The translations under genes and the position numbers were made by a program. DNA of 64,000 nt from Panax quinquefolius (taxonomy: Eukaryota; Streptophyta; Magnoliopsida; Apiales; Araliaceae). The notes below the pieces were generated by a model that saw nothing but the letters and a program-made list of their open reading frames with translations, was not told where the DNA came from and did not search any database. How positions within the stretch are numbered: the stretch's first letter is position 1; each line of letters opens with the position of its first letter. The stretch spans positions 83,514,005-83,578,004 of the forward strand of contig CM035165.1 of assembly GCA_020205615.1 (NCBI GenBank), read 5' to 3'. Positions 32,863-44,353 of this stretch are shown here, piece after piece.

Positions 32863-34187
32863 ATGAGATGTCTTCTTCGATTAATTAGTCAGATAGATCA
32901 TACCCCACCATCATTGGTGGCATTGGGTATGCGATCGTGGTATGATAGCATGTCACCATCAGACAGGGTGACTGTAGATCATTTGTTGCAGTATACCATG
33001 ACCTTATTGACGTTTCAGGTTCCCGCAGGGTTTATAGACGGGATGCTAGAGCATTGGATACCGGATAGGCAGGTTTTTCGATTCGGGACCCATGACTTGA
33101 CTCCTACTCTGGAGAAGTATGCACGATTGATGATTCTGCCTTTAGACAGACCTTGCGTGCACCTGGCTTTGGGAGACATGAGTAGACGATTCATGAGTCT
33201 CACTGGATTGCGGCGCAGAGTAGTACAGGATGAGCTGACATCAAGCTACGTGATATCCAGCGTTTTCTGTACGACAGATTTGTCTTGGAGGATAGCTATT
33301 CACGACATTCCGGGGATTTTACCGCACCAGAGGATCATTGGTGTGTGGTTGTGGTTGATATCGATCTTTATGCATCTTTGTCGTATGTCTATATGCCACA
33401 GTACATGGATGAGATAGACATAGGTGTCATCATGGCTGTGAGAGCTCTTAGAGAGGGTCGTACCATTATACCTATGATTATAGCAGAGAGACCGGCACAA
33501 GATCCTATTATTACGCTTATCCTACTGTGAGTGTTCACCGGGAGTTCTATGGCCATGCCAGACGTGTGGTTTATGTCACACTTGAGACCGATTGGTACCC
33601 TTAGACGACATGGATATTGCTTCACCCATGATGTAGCTATGTCATACTCCTTTCAGCCATCGGAGTGTATAGGTGCTCTGTCTTGGTCCACATTTTTGGC
33701 AGATATCAGAGATCCTTTTAGTATATTGTCGTGTTCGGGGCTTAGCTCACCATATAACTTCATTACTCACGCTCCAAGCATGGACTACCTCCCTCCGGCT
33801 GGTTTGAGAGGTGTGACTACTTATCACCCATTGGCCGTGATGTCAAAGTTTGACCAGTTCCAGGACTTTCATCCTTTCGAGGGGGCGATAGGTCAGCATT
33901 CAGCTTTTCGATATCTCTCAGCAGAGGACCGATCCCGCGAGTATGCTTGTTGGGATCAGCGTGAGATAGCTTCTTTTTCTGTCAGTTATCCAGGTTGTTC
34001 TACAGAGTATTTTTCATGGATGGAGACAGAGATTTTATCGGCTGCGGTAGTGTCCACAGTACAGGATAGTGAGTCAAATGATGTAGAGCCCATGGAGAAC
34101 ATCAATTCATACATCAAGGAGGAGCCCGCTGCTGGGTTACCAACATTTCTTTCGGATTCTCCTAGTACCAGTACTGTTGTGATTTAG
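32863..34187 (+). pseudogene. Second antisense gene, DUF7745-like
   Basis: Plus-strand frames 32863-33417, 33285-33530 and 33531-34187 overlap and read as one gene with frameshifts. The first has MRSWYDSMSPSDRVTVDHLL, QYTMTLLTFQVPAGFIDGML, EHWIPDRQVFRFGTHDLTPT and LEKYARLM. The pattern of a tryptophan-rich start, about 30 residues, FW/HW.P..VFRF...LTPTLE.YA is that of the plant DUF7745 family, often found in retrotransposon-rich DNA with no known function. The third frame has SSMAMPDVWFMSHLRPIGTL and an aromatic-rich C-terminal part ending in an acidic tail. The 33531-34187 frame is 218 residues and uninterrupted. Confidence 0.58.
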
Positions 34188-34625
34188 CACTCGGCACAGT
34201 ACCTAGAGCATAGTCTTCACCTGATGACCTTTGAGATAGATCATGCCCGATCTTTGATGTTGACTACCCTTGATGGGAGAGATGCAACTCTATTAGAGAG
34301 AGACGAGGCATTAGCTCGCAGAGATGCCACTGTTGTTGAGTGGCATGAGGCCAGATCAGCCAGAGATGCAGTGATAGTTGAGCGGGTTAGTGCTATATCT
34401 GCCCAGGATGTAGCCGTCACAGATAGTACTGCCGTGAGGTCCCTTACCACTGGCATGATCGCAGAGATGAGCACATATATTGATGATCATATGGTCACCA
34501 TGCAGATAGCTGCAGATTTGTTGGGTCGTTTGGATATTCTCGTACAGGAGACCATAGCTTCACCTCCATCCTCTAAGAGGAACACTATGTTGGGCTTGTT
34601 AGCTCGCATATACCCTGACTTGTAG
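34188..34625 (+). pseudogene. Coiled-coil tail of the antisense gene
   Basis: The open frame 34224-34625 (133 residues) is alanine-, arginine- and glutamate-rich with an imperfect repeat (ERDEALARRDATVVEWHEAR, SARDAVIVERVSAISAQDVA), predicted by eye to be helical coiled coil. It follows the DUF7745-like frame in the same orientation after a stop at 34185-34187. It may be its C-terminal exon or a separate small gene. It ends LLARIYPDL. Confidence 0.5.
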
Positions 34626-34961
34626 ATGAGCTTATATTTTCCTGCACAGACTAACTTAGCCATTTTGTCCTGTATAGTTTACATTGTATATATCAAACAA
34701 CATTATATATATGATAGGGAAATACATTTTTGGATCACTTCCCTTTTAGATATGCCTTGCTACGTGCTTGATATTTTGTCTGCTGCTTCAGGGCTTGTGA
34801 TCTTGATGTATTCTGAATTCCTCCTAGGTGGATGGACATTGAGTTATCTCTGGATAGTTCAGAATGGATCATCGATCTCTGTGTATCCCTACCATCTTTG
34901 GTGTCTTGGGACTGGTTTCTGGATGGAAATGTGGAGAGGAGTGTGGCTTTCCTCTCAGAGA
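34626..34961. other. 3' flank of the antisense cassette
   Basis: No domain recognised. The open frame 34626-35000 has no recognisable similarity and looks incidental. Confidence 0.4.
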
Positions 34962-35560
34962 TTGACCGTACCACAGATGGTCGCCAGTGTTTCTATTTAG
35001 GAGAAGTCTAGTTAATTCCACCTCTTATGAATTGGTGTTGCTCTTCAAGGTATGACCGCAGCTTAGATGGTCGCCGAATCTCCTATTTGGGAGGAGTTCA
35101 GGTAATTCCATCCCTTTGGTCTGAAGCCGAATGAAATGTAGTGGATTGATGTTTAATTCCAGTATCAACTGATGAGGGTTTGTGTTTTGGTAAAGGGTGA
35201 GACCGAATCATGAATGGCTGCCTACGTACTCCTATTGAAGAGGAGATCAGGTCTGCATAGTTCAAACCTGGTGTAAGAGGTTCAACGCTGTGTATTGCAA
35301 AAATGGTGTAGGAATGTTTTTCTTGTTTTTGTTTTATTGCGACCGGGCCATGTGAAATGGTTGCCTACGTACTCCTATTGAAGAGGAGATCAAGTCGACG
35401 TAGTTCACCCCTCATGGCGAGATGAAAAGCGTGATCCCATGTGTAGGTCAGAGTGCGGGGATGAGAAAGTTTAATCCTAGGTTGAAGAAAAACTGCATGT
35501 ACAAGAAGTTTGATCCCATGTATGGGTAGCCAAACTGCAAGCGCGAGAGGTTCAATCCAC
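34962..35560. repeat. Tandem repeats with nested hairpins
   Basis: Four related units start near 34962, 35050, 35193 and 35338: (GA)CCG..ATGGTCGCC or ATGGCTGCC, then CTACGTA, then CTCCTATTGAAGAGGAG or CTCCTATTTGGGAGGAG, then CAGGT/CAAGT..CGTAGTTC. The inner arms CTCCT/AGGAG pair. In the last unit outer arms CTACGT/ACGTAG also pair. From 35415 a second series repeats (T)GATCCCATGT..GGG about three times, every ~60 bases. It lies at the 3' side of the antisense genes. Confidence 0.72.
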
Positions 35561-35737
35561 GGTGGGATGACCTAAGTCGTAGAAACGCAAAGGAGAGCCA
35601 AGCTGCTGGCTTGAAATGTATGTTTCCCTGAGGGGAAAAGTGTAGGAAAGTTGTATGTGGTAAATGGTTAAAGAACCGGAATGACTGGTGACCTGATGGT
35701 TTTGCATCAGGGTGTTTGTGAATTACTTCAGACATAG
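35561..35737. other. Short noncoding stretch next to the integrase end
   Basis: Nothing recognised beyond continuation of the degenerate repeats. Confidence 0.4.
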
Positions 35738-35947
35738 TACCGTTTCACGGCGTCTGAGTTGATGAGTTATGGAAATTCATCGCCATCCATTTCTTGTAAT
35801 CTGAGAGCGACCCCTGTCAAAACTTCTTTGACAACAAACGGGCCTTCCCAGTTAGGAGCGAATTTTCCCTTAGATTGATCTTTCCTCACCTCACCGATTC
35901 TCGCTTTTGAAATAACAACTTCTTGCACCTCTTTCTTCAAATTCATC
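35738..35947 (-). pseudogene. Ogre-type integrase C-terminal end
   Basis: The minus strand reads EVQEVVISKARIGEVRKDQS, KGKFAPNWEGPFVVKEVLTG and VALRLQEMDGDEFP, then a stop, then INSDAVKRYY. This is the C-terminal DNA-binding tail of Tat-lineage integrase (GKFAPNWEGP is characteristic). It is the other side of the integrase interrupted at 41299. Roughly 65-80 codons between ..ATPYALM and this segment are missing, lost with the end of the nested Tekay element. Confidence 0.82.
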
Positions 35948-36480
35948 AGCTCCGGTGTGTAGCTTGAACAGCTTTAACTTTATCGATTAAAGTCGATTAT
36001 ACTCGTATATCATCACGTGGATACCTAGAGTTTTCATCTCCATCTCTATTATTTGTAAATTATACGAAATGAGTCTTTGACAATATCGTACTCGTACTTG
36101 TATACGATCTTCTACTCAACACGTCAGCTACCACGTTCGCTTTTCCAGGATGGCATTGTCAGAACATGTGCTGAAATGAGTCTCCTCTTGAGTTCTTCGA
36201 AGCTCTTCCCACATTCCTTGCTCCATTCGAATTTTGTATCTCTACGAGTTAGCTGCGTTAATGGAATAGCGATTCAAGAATATCCTTCAACGAATCTCCG
36301 ATAATAACCAACTAAGCCTAGAAAGCTACGTATTTCGATTACCGACTTAGGTTGTTCTCAACTGTGACTCATATCCCAACCTTGGATAACACGTTACAAT
36401 GACACCTATCAGTTTACTATCGCACGAATATGGTGTCCCCTACGGAGAGTCTGGCTTCGGTGCATTCCACAAAGGAAGTC
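35948..36480 (-). pseudogene. Tekay-type RT/RNase H remnants
   Basis: Nucleotide similarity to 11425-12130 of the complete element can be followed in scrambled short blocks (ACGTCAGCTACCACGTTCGC, GAAATGAGTCTCCTCTTGAG, CTCCATTCGAATTTTGTATC). Segments between them are deleted. No frame longer than a few dozen codons survives. Confidence 0.7.
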
Positions 36481-37460
36481 ACCAAATAAAGGCTCAGGTA
36501 CCAAATTCTATAGTTGAATTTTTAACTCCTGAAGTTCAATAGGAGCCATTCGATATGAGATTTTAGAAATGAGTTTTGTACCGGGTTCAAAGTCGATACA
36601 AAATTTAATATCAGGCTTTGGGAGTAAGCCAAGAAATTCTTCAGGAAATACGTCAGGAAAAATCAATAACAACAGGAATATTATTCAAATCTGACGTGTC
36701 TTTATTCAAATCCATAACATGGACTAAGAAAACTTGACATCCGTAATAAACGAATGACTTTATGGCTTGATATGAAAATGTTTGACTACAATGGTTTGAT
36801 TGCTTGAATTCGAATATCGGGTTGCTTAGTTATATGAAAACTAACAACCTTACGAAAGTAATCAATTTCGGCATGATGAGTAGTTAACCTTAAAATCACA
36901 TCAAAAGCAAATATCTCTATAGAAATAAGGTTAACATGTAATGTGATAGTGCCAACTGAATCAAGCAAAATTTCTAAACAACGGATGTAATGAAAGTTTC
37001 TCCTAATCTGAGTCTCCATAAATAGGTCAAAGTCTAATTTCTCCGTAGTCAAGTTCAAACCTTGAGCGCAAGCAAGAGAGATAAAAGAATGGGTAGATCA
37101 AATTATCTAGTAAGGTATAAACTTCGCAAGAATTTATAATTAACTAACCGTGCTAACTTCGTTCGGGTTCCTCGCATTTTGATTTGGTCACGATAAACGC
37201 TCTTCCAGAACCGTTGACTTTGACTTTTCGGGACGATCTTTTGAGTCACCATTCGCTGGATCTGGTTTCGATATCGCATAATCTCGAAGCGATATGTCCT
37301 TCTTTTCCACAATTATAGCATACCTTAAACTGTTAGGGTCATTTTCAATGATTTGATGTCCCTCTTTTCCGCATTTGTAACATACGATCGAAGGTCTTTC
37401 TCCTCCCTTGGAACCGGTTATCATCTGGCGATGTCTTCACATGGTCGTTGTTGAATCTCC
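36481..37460 (-). pseudogene. Tekay-type protease and zinc-knuckle region, broken
   Basis: The 36786-37058 frame reads EKLDFDLFMETQIRRNFHYI and VDSVGTITLHVNLI-like protease C-terminal sequence (TITLHVNLISIEIFAFDVIL). The 37188-37424 frame holds a zinc knuckle CYKCGKEGHQIIEN with its last cysteine lost. A second knuckle lies just downstream in another frame (near 37300-37320). Frames are shifted repeatedly. Confidence 0.72.
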
Positions 37461-37879
37461 TATTTTAAAATCTCCTCCCACTCGCTTCTTCTATTTTCAT
37501 GGCCTACGATTACCACCAGAGTGGTTACGCCTTTGTCCAGTATTCTTCTTTCTCCATTGGTTATCGTTATTCTAATGATCGCTATCTTCAGTATATTCTC
37601 GGTTATGGTCCCTCGGTTGAACGTACTCGTTATCTCGCTCTAACAACCGAGCCCCATTGACAACATCCCGAAGAGAGAAAATTTATGAGAAATGAGATCT
37701 TCGACGTATGCTTGGGTTTCAAACCTCTCGTAAACATCCGCCATCATCGTTCCTCATTCTCCACCAAATGAGGTGCAAACTCGGATAACTCGCGAACTTC
37801 GCCTCGCTTTAGGACACCGCCGTGTTATTCTCGCTCCAGTCTAATAAACTCCACTTCCTTCATATATATAATACTTTCG

Positions 37880-38370
37880 TGGAAGTACTTGTCATTGAAC
37901 TGCTTCTGAAATGTCTCCCATGACATCTTTGAAAGGTGTTGGATGGGTATGCTTCACTGATTCCCACCAAGATGTCGCCTCGTTACGGAACATAAAAGTA
38001 GCGAATGGAACTTTCGTTTCTCCGTGCATCCCAAGACATCGAATATCTTGGTAATTTGTTTGACCCACGTCTCGCACTTTAATCGGATCCAGCTTTCCTG
38101 CATGCGGTGGTCCCAACTCTTTGAAGCGCTTGCTTGGTGTGACCACCCATGAATTGCTATCATTTCCTCCCGTATTTTGAACAAAAGTCTCCCTCGTGCG
38201 ATTTTGCATGAACTGCAAAAAGCTTCTAAACATTCCCTCGTTCATCATCTCGCTCGGTGGTGTTGTTCACGGGAGGTACATCACCCTGACTGCACGCTCT
38301 CCTCGTTGGTAATCTGAGGCATCTCCACGGTCTCATTTACTCCATTGTTAATATTCTCGATCGACATTCT
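37880..38370 (-). pseudogene. Tekay-type gag N-terminal part
   Basis: The frame 37892-38248 reads MFRSFLQFMQNRTRETFVQN, RFKELGPPHAGKLDP, PFATFMFRNEATSWWESVKH. The FATFMFRNEA.SWW segment is the conserved part of chromovirus gag. It matches the sister gag at 14149-14541. Sequence between this and the zinc knuckles (37461-37880) is homologous to 13700-14100 but without an open frame. Confidence 0.78.
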
Positions 38371-38530
38371 CAAATCATCATAAAACAAGGGTTAATTAAG
38401 GAAATCAATATATCACATAATATCCCTATATACTAACCAACTAACAAATAAGCTTAGGTAGGACACACTAGCGAAGGATTTACTCGTCTCTCCCTTCTAG
38501 TTCTATTCCCCGATCTCCGCCAGATATCAT

Positions 38531-38550
38531 ATCCCTAAGCTCTGATACCA
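38531..38550 (-). promoter_or_regulatory. tRNA-iMet primer-binding site
   Basis: The minus strand reads TGGTATCAGAGCTTAGGGAT, two bases inside the LTR. Unlike the copy at 14780 it keeps the consensus GAGC. Confidence 0.9.
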
Positions 38551-38552
38551 AC

Positions 38553-41298
38553 TGTGACGCCCCCAAAATAGGTCCATTCCATCCAACCCATTCTGAGTTG
38601 CCAAATACATGGTACATAAATAACTACAACTTTATTAATACATTTGTCGTGAAAAATACGATAACATATATACTGTGAGTTTAAATACAATTATTGTCTT
38701 CTAGACAATATACATACCTAAATAAATCCTCATCACAATTATTTTACAAAAATGGTGAGGACTACTAAACAACTCTCTCTATAACCATCATTCCATACCC
38801 CGACTCGTACTCGCTACATTCTCGCCTCCTGAGAAGAAAAATCGAACAAAAAGGAAAAGGGTGAGCTCAACTAGCCCAGTAAAGAATATTATGACTAAGA
38901 TAATATACAACAAATTATTGTTAGTCTTCAACAGGGAAAAATCTAATAGAATACAATAGACAACCAGGTTTAAATCAACAATCAAGAATCTAGAAACAAC
39001 AATTCATTAAAAGAATTAAGTAGAGAATGCAAACTACTATCTTCTATATATGAATTTAAAAGTTCATCGTCGATATTTTATCCCTGTAACATCAATCAAT
39101 ATGTATCTGGAATGAAATATTCATCTTTGCACTACAGGCCAAAGATATTCATCAGTTGATCATGTTCATCTAAACACCTATTCATCTTTGCACTACGGGC
39201 CAAAGATATTAATCAGTCGGTTATATTCATCTCAACACCTGTTCATCTTTGTACTACAGGCCAAAGATATTTAGTAATATCATCATTTAGGACTGAGGAT
39301 GATGAAAAATATTTTAAAGGAAACGAATCCAGTGAAACAAAAGAACAAATATTAAGGATTCGTATTTTAAACAATCCAAGTTCAAAAATACTTCATAAGT
39401 AATCAGAGTGGAGTAAAATTCAAGAATGATCAAAACATGGATACAATCAAAGCTAGTATCCATAGTAGATATTTTGGATAAAAAGAAGAAATTTCATTTT
39501 TTCGGTGAATAATGCCGTATTCGTGAATAGTGCCGTATACGTGAATAGTAACTCTGACACCAAAAGATAGAAATTTCCCAAAAACATCATCACGCTTCGT
39601 GAATAGTACTCGTGAATAGTAACTCATGAATAGTAACTCATGAATAGTAACTCATGAATAGTAACTCCGACATGAAAAAGTTCCAAATTTGATAAAAATT
39701 TCCAACCAATATTTTGGCATAATGATATTGAAGAAATAATATCATTTTTGAATAAAATAACATCCCTTACCTCGAAAGACAGTACTTCTAGTTGAAACAC
39801 CGGATATAGGCTATGACTTGAACTTGCACCGTATAGAAATACTCAAAGTATACTCAAAATACTCACAAGAATACGCTCGATAATATAGAGAGAGAAAACT
39901 TCAGTTTCTGGTGTGATTTTCAATTCTAACCTAAGCACCCTATTTATAGGAAATTACTTAGAACACCATAGCAAAAAATTTAATATAATATATTATTAAT
40001 AATAAATTTTCCTACACCTCTTTGGAAATCAGCTCCTAACATTTCCCACATGACAACCTTCTAGAAAAAGTAATAAAAAAACGTTTTTCCTATTTTAAAT
40101 ATTTTAAACTTTCAAAAATCAATTATTTCGGAGCTTCGGAACTTCAATAATTCATAATAAATAGCCCTTTTATCAAAAAATTTGAATCTCGTGAATTTTT
40201 ATAGGAAATTCAATTCTCTACAACTTTGTAGAAGAAAGTTTTTCCAAATTCCAAACAGAAATTGACCGAAATTCATAAACGGGCGATTTTACAGACTATA
40301 ATCAAATTTCGGTCAATAATTGTGTCCACCAACACACAAAATATGTGTTAAACATTTAATGCCACAAAAATACTCTTTATCCTCATATACTCATATATCC
40401 CACATTCATTATAAAAATATCATCGTTAATATATTATTAAAATAATATATTTAAATGAATTATTTTATCAGAAAAAGATAAAATATTAATTTTCAACAAT
40501 TGTCACATTAAAAATTTTCTCCATCTATATCAATATTTTCCTCATCATATAAATCAATAATTAATTATTCATAAATAATATTACAGAATCACAGTACTGG
40601 CAACCAGGCCGTTCCCAGGAAAGAGGGGGCTTTCCAATAAGGATCTCTTCTCATCTGGCGCAATTGATTAGGTGACCAAACCTCTCCTTGTAGCAGAACT
40701 TTTAGACATTGCCAATAATGTTATCCAATAATATTATTAGGATAATATGAATTATTGTCGATAATGAAAAATTGTGTAATGACAATTTATTGAAACAACA
40801 AGAATATAAAATATCAATGAAGCAATTATTGAATCAATAAAATAAAATCTTGAATAAAGAATTATTGTAACAATTATTGAGTAGTGCCTTCTTACGTAAG
40901 AATCAATAATTGGTTCAATACCGGTGTGCTACTTGCTCAACAACGCAGTATTAGTGTGTTTTAACCTCAAAGTATTCCAACAAGATTAACGATAACAACT
41001 ACGCCGTTATTTATAAACAACTTATATTTGTCGTTTTCTTCATCCAATCGCTTTCAGTTATGGGGCCCATAAAAGGCTAGGCGTGGTGCAGACGCAGTAT
41101 TGCCTTGCGACAAAGACGAATATTCCACGACCAAACGAATATTCCCGATGATAATGAATATTTTATAACCACTTGCTTATTCGAAATATTTGCGTATTTT
41201 ACCCATAACTATCCACATTAATCAAATCAATCCTTACTATTTCAAAATAATAAATAGAGGAAAATAAATTTCATTTATTAATAATTTGGGGTCTTACA
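38553..41298 (-). repeat. 5' LTR of the truncated Tekay-type element
   Basis: TGTGACGCCCCC to GGGGTCTTACA, 2746 bp, alignable with the LTRs at 7110 and 14805. It has three ATCTTTGCACTAC..GGCCAAAGAT units (39119-39270), a GTGAATAG array (39505-39665) and a TATA-like box (39938-39950). It lacks the long AT run of the other two. Its right end sits inside an integrase codon of the Ogre-type element. Confidence 0.9.
39505..39665 (-). repeat. GTGAATAGTAACTC array, third LTR
   Basis: About seven units of CGTGAATAGT / CATGAATAGTAACT. Copy number and spacing differ from the arrays at 8005 and 15725. Confidence 0.8.
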
Positions 41299-41755
41299 TT
41301 AATGCGTAGGGGGTTGCCCCAGTGGAAGTGCACATTGAGGTTCTGTAGGCTAACAGAGTCAGAGGCAATAGGTCAGGCCAATATTTATGGTTGGCGGACA
41401 TCTTTTGCATAATCTTCTTGATGTTTTTGTTAGCCGCTTCAACAGCACCATTCATCTTCGGACGATAGATGACAGAGTTAAGATGTTTGATATGGAATTT
41501 ACTGCATAATTCCTCCATCATTTTGTTGTTGAGGTTCTTGGCATTGTCTGACACAATCACCTCTGGTTGTCCGTATCGACAAACGACATTATTTCTGATG
41601 AAAGTAATGATGACTTCTTTAGTAACCCTGGGAAAGGAGGCTGCCTCTACCCACTTGGTGAAGTAGTCGATCATGGTGAAGATAAATCGATGACCATTAC
41701 TGGCTTTAGGGTAATGGGCCCAATCACGTCCATTCCCCACATTACGAAGGGCCAA
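41299..41755 (-). pseudogene. Ogre-type integrase catalytic core
   Basis: A 153-residue frame reads RFIFTMIDYFTKWVEAASFP, FIRNNVVCRYGQPEVIVSDN, AKNLNNKMMEELCSKFHIKH, YRPKMNGAVEAANKNIKKIM, WPDLLPLTLLAYRTSMCTST and GATPYALM. The catalytic D-D-E can be placed: D in MIDYF, D in VSDN, E in GAVEAAN. It is uninterrupted until cut by the Tekay LTR at 41298. Integrase joins element DNA to the chromosome. Confidence 0.88.
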
Positions 41756-41811
41756 GGCGAACTCATATTATGGAGTTCCCGTGGAGGGGCGTATATAGCA
41801 TTCCCATGAAT

Positions 41812-42348
41812 CTAGCACGGATAACATCTCTTGACGTGGTCATTGCAATCAGCTTTGAGAGATAGCCAATAATGTCCCGTCCTGAGGACTTTCTTGACAA
41901 GGAGGGGGCCACTCATGTAGGGGCCACAGACTCCGCCATGGATTTCATCCATAAGCCTTTGGGCTTGATCTTTGTCTAAACATCTGAGGATACCTAGTCC
42001 TGCATCTCTTTTGTAGAGCGCATCTCCACTCAGGTAGAATTTCATAGCAAGTCGATGGATCTGCCTTTTTTCAGTAGGGCTCGCCTCAGCGGGTGTAGAT
42101 CTATCTCATAGATATTCCTTGATATGCTGATACCAAGGATGTTGGATGAGAGGTAGTTCATCCGATACTTCTCCAACGTAATTTCCATAGGCTGGGGCCT
42201 TTTTCAAGGAAATTGTGACGCTTGGCAAGTGTTCTTTATCTGATATGTGAATCAAGGAGGCCAAAGTTGCTAATGCATCCGCAAAGTCATTCCTATTATG
42301 AGGAATGTGTAGAAAGGAGATTTCTTTGAACTCCAAAGCCATCTTCAA
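41812..42348 (-). pseudogene. Ogre-type integrase zinc-binding region and RNase H linker
   Basis: The 41812-42045 frame has YLSGDALYKRDAGLGILRCL, AQRLMDEIHGGVCGPYMSGP, KVLRTGHYWLSLKADCNDHV and KRCYPC. This is the HHCC zinc-binding N-terminal domain: H in EIHGGVCGPYMSG, H in GHYW, then C..C at DCNDHVKRCYPC. The 42106-42348 frame (MALEFKEISFLHIPHNRNDF, ADALATLAS) is the end of the second RNase H domain. A stop separates the two at about 42100. Confidence 0.82.
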
Positions 42349-43188
42349 AACCTGCCGATGGTAGGGCAGAAAATGTAGTTCCTTAGTTTGATAGATTCCG
42401 GTGGATTATCTGCTTACCAACTCCGAATCTCCAAAGACAGTTAACCGCCTGATGCCCATTGAACGGGCAAGTTTTAGCCCCATAAGACAGCCTTCATACT
42501 CAACCGTATTGTTGGTGCTGACAAACTATAATTGGACGGCAACAGGATACTGCTCCCCCGTACCAGATACTAGAATTGCTCCAGCTCCAAAAATTTTCAT
42601 ATTAACAGCTCCATCAAAATACATCTTCCATGATTGGCGCATATCGTACTGATGATATTGCTGCACTGTCATTACTCCTTCATCGGGGAAATATGTTTCT
42701 AAGGCTTTGAAATCCCCTGAAGGTGCGACGGCTAGTTGCTCCGCGATTCCTTGACCTTTGATGGACTTTTGAGTCACATATACGAGGTCAATTTGTTGTA
42801 GGATCAACTGCCATCTAGACAGCCGACAATTTAACATGGGTTTGTTGAACACGTACTTGAGAGGATCCACGTGGGAAATGAGATGGGTTGTGTGACCATG
42901 GAGATAATGCTGTAACCTCATGAAAGCCCATGCTAAAGCACAACACGTCTTTTCGATCAGAGTGTACTTATGTTCCTTTCGTCTTTGAACCTTTTCTTCG
43001 AGGTAATAGATAGCTCGTTGTTGGCCTCTATCATCCTTCTGTCCCAGCATGCAGCCCATGGCATTGTCACTTATGGACAGGTACATAAATAGGGGAACAT
43101 CATCCCTGGGTGGTACCAAAATGGGAGCTTTGACTAGATGTTTCTTGATTGTAAGGAAGGCCTTCTGACACTCATCATTCCATTTCAT
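42349..43188 (-). pseudogene. Ogre-type RT thumb and double RNase H
   Basis: The 220-residue frame (42526-43188) runs KWNDECQKAFLTIKKHLVKA, PRDDVPLFMYLSISDNAMGC, EKVQRRKEHKYTLIEKTCCA, HYLHGHTTHLISHVDPLKYV, then a second RNase H start WKMYFDGAVNMKIFGAGAIL. The first is the usual Ty3/gypsy RNase H with altered active site. The second, starting with YFDGA, is the additional archaeal-type RNase H known from Tat elements. It continues in a broken frame to 42349. Confidence 0.85.
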
Positions 43189-43202
43189 GGAGGAGTTCTT
43201 CC

Positions 43203-43824
43203 TTAATAGCTTAAAGATTGGCTCACAGGTTGCTGTGAGTTGGGAGATAAACCTGCTAATGAAGTTAATTTTTCCAAAAATCCCCGTATTTCCTTCTCTC
43301 TCGTCGAGGAATGGGCATTTCCGTGATGGCTTGGATTTTGGCGGGGATCCATTTCAATCCCTTTGTGGTCGATTAGAAATCCTAGCAACTTGCCCGATTT
43401 TACACCAAAGACGATTTAATGGATTCAACTTCAAGTTGTACTTACTTAACTCTTTGAACAACTTCCTGAGATGGTCTATATGGTCATCCTCCTTCTGGGA
43501 CTTGACAATGATGTCATCCATATAGATCTCGATCTCTTAATGCATTAAGTTATGGAAAAGAGCCATCATAGCTCGTTGATAGGTGGCTCCGGCATTGATA
43601 AGGCCGAATGACAACCTTCTATAACAAAAGGTTCCCCAAGGCGTGATGAAAACAGTCTTCTCACGATCTTCCTCAGCAACCATGATTTGATGATACCCCG
43701 CAAAGAAATCAGCAAAGGAGTACATATCGTATTGTGCAGTATTATCAATGAGAATGTGGATAAATGGCACGAGAAAGCTATCTTTTAAGCAAGCTTTGTT
43801 CAAGTCCCGGTAATCCACGTAAAC
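43203..43824 (-). pseudogene. Ogre-type reverse transcriptase palm, broken
   Basis: The 43537-43818 frame reads MDYRDLNKACLKDSF, YSFADFFAGYHQIMVAEEDR, EKTVFITPWGTFCYRRLSFG and LINAGATYQRAMMALFHNLM. A stop then replaces part of the next motif ('cattaagagatcgagatctatatggatgacatc', encoding ..IYMDDI). The 43203-43388 frame has LGFLIDHKGIEMDPR. Compared with the 19002-19857 relic, the catalytic motif is YMDD here, YVDD there. Confidence 0.85.
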
Positions 43825-44353
43825 TCACACCTTCCCTCCAGGTTTAGGTACGAGCACGATGTTGGATATCCACTCAGGATATGTAAACACCATGTTGATG
43901 CCAGCTTGAAATTGTTTCATAATCTCTTCTTTCACCTTTAAACTACACTCAGGTTTCAATCGCCTGAGCTTTTGCTTGATTGGATTAAATCCCTCTTTAA
44001 TGGGAAGGCGATGAAGGATAATGTCAATGGACAAACCCACCATGTCTTCATGAGACCATGCAAACACATCCTGGAATTGGGTTAGTAGCATAACTATGTC
44101 ATTCCGTTGGTGTGGGGTAAGGTCTGAACCAATCTGGATTAACTTAGGGCATTCTAAGGTTCCGAGATTGAAAGAAGTGGTTTGATCAAGGTTGGGTTTA
44201 GGTTTGTCTTTGACCCAATCTTGAATTTCTGGAGGCACCTCAATGTCATCCTGTATATCCATCAAGGCGAAATTAATCTCTACATCAAAGGTACAATCCT
44301 TGTGGAGAAGAGGCACCGTATCAGCAAGTACATGCACTTCTAAACTCAGAGTC
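43825..44353 (-). pseudogene. Ogre-type RT N-terminal region (copy B)
   Basis: The frame reads TLSLEVHVLADTVPLLHKDC, WVKDKPKPNLDQTTSFNLGT, LTPHQRNDIVMLLTQFQDVF, AWSHEDMVGLSIDIILHRLP, PIKQKLRRLKPECSLKVKEE and WISNIVLVPKPGGKV, leading directly into the RT palm. The reading frame begins in what should be the exon after the intron at 44354. Its counterpart 52943-53333 shares the same order with about one residue in three or four different. Confidence 0.85.

Larger units (their letters stand above)
35948..41298 (-). mobile_element. Truncated Tekay-type element nested in the Ogre integrase
   Basis: It has the 5' LTR (38553-41298), tRNA-iMet PBS (38531-38550), gag, zinc knuckles, protease and partial RT-RNase H, then stops at about 35948. 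The integrase, polypurine tract and 3' LTR are missing. The same family as 7110-17529, with matching landmarks (e.g. the AGCTTTAACTTTATCGATTA region against 11425), but older and with internal deletions. Because its end and part of the host integrase are gone together, one deletion probably removed both. Confidence 0.85.
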
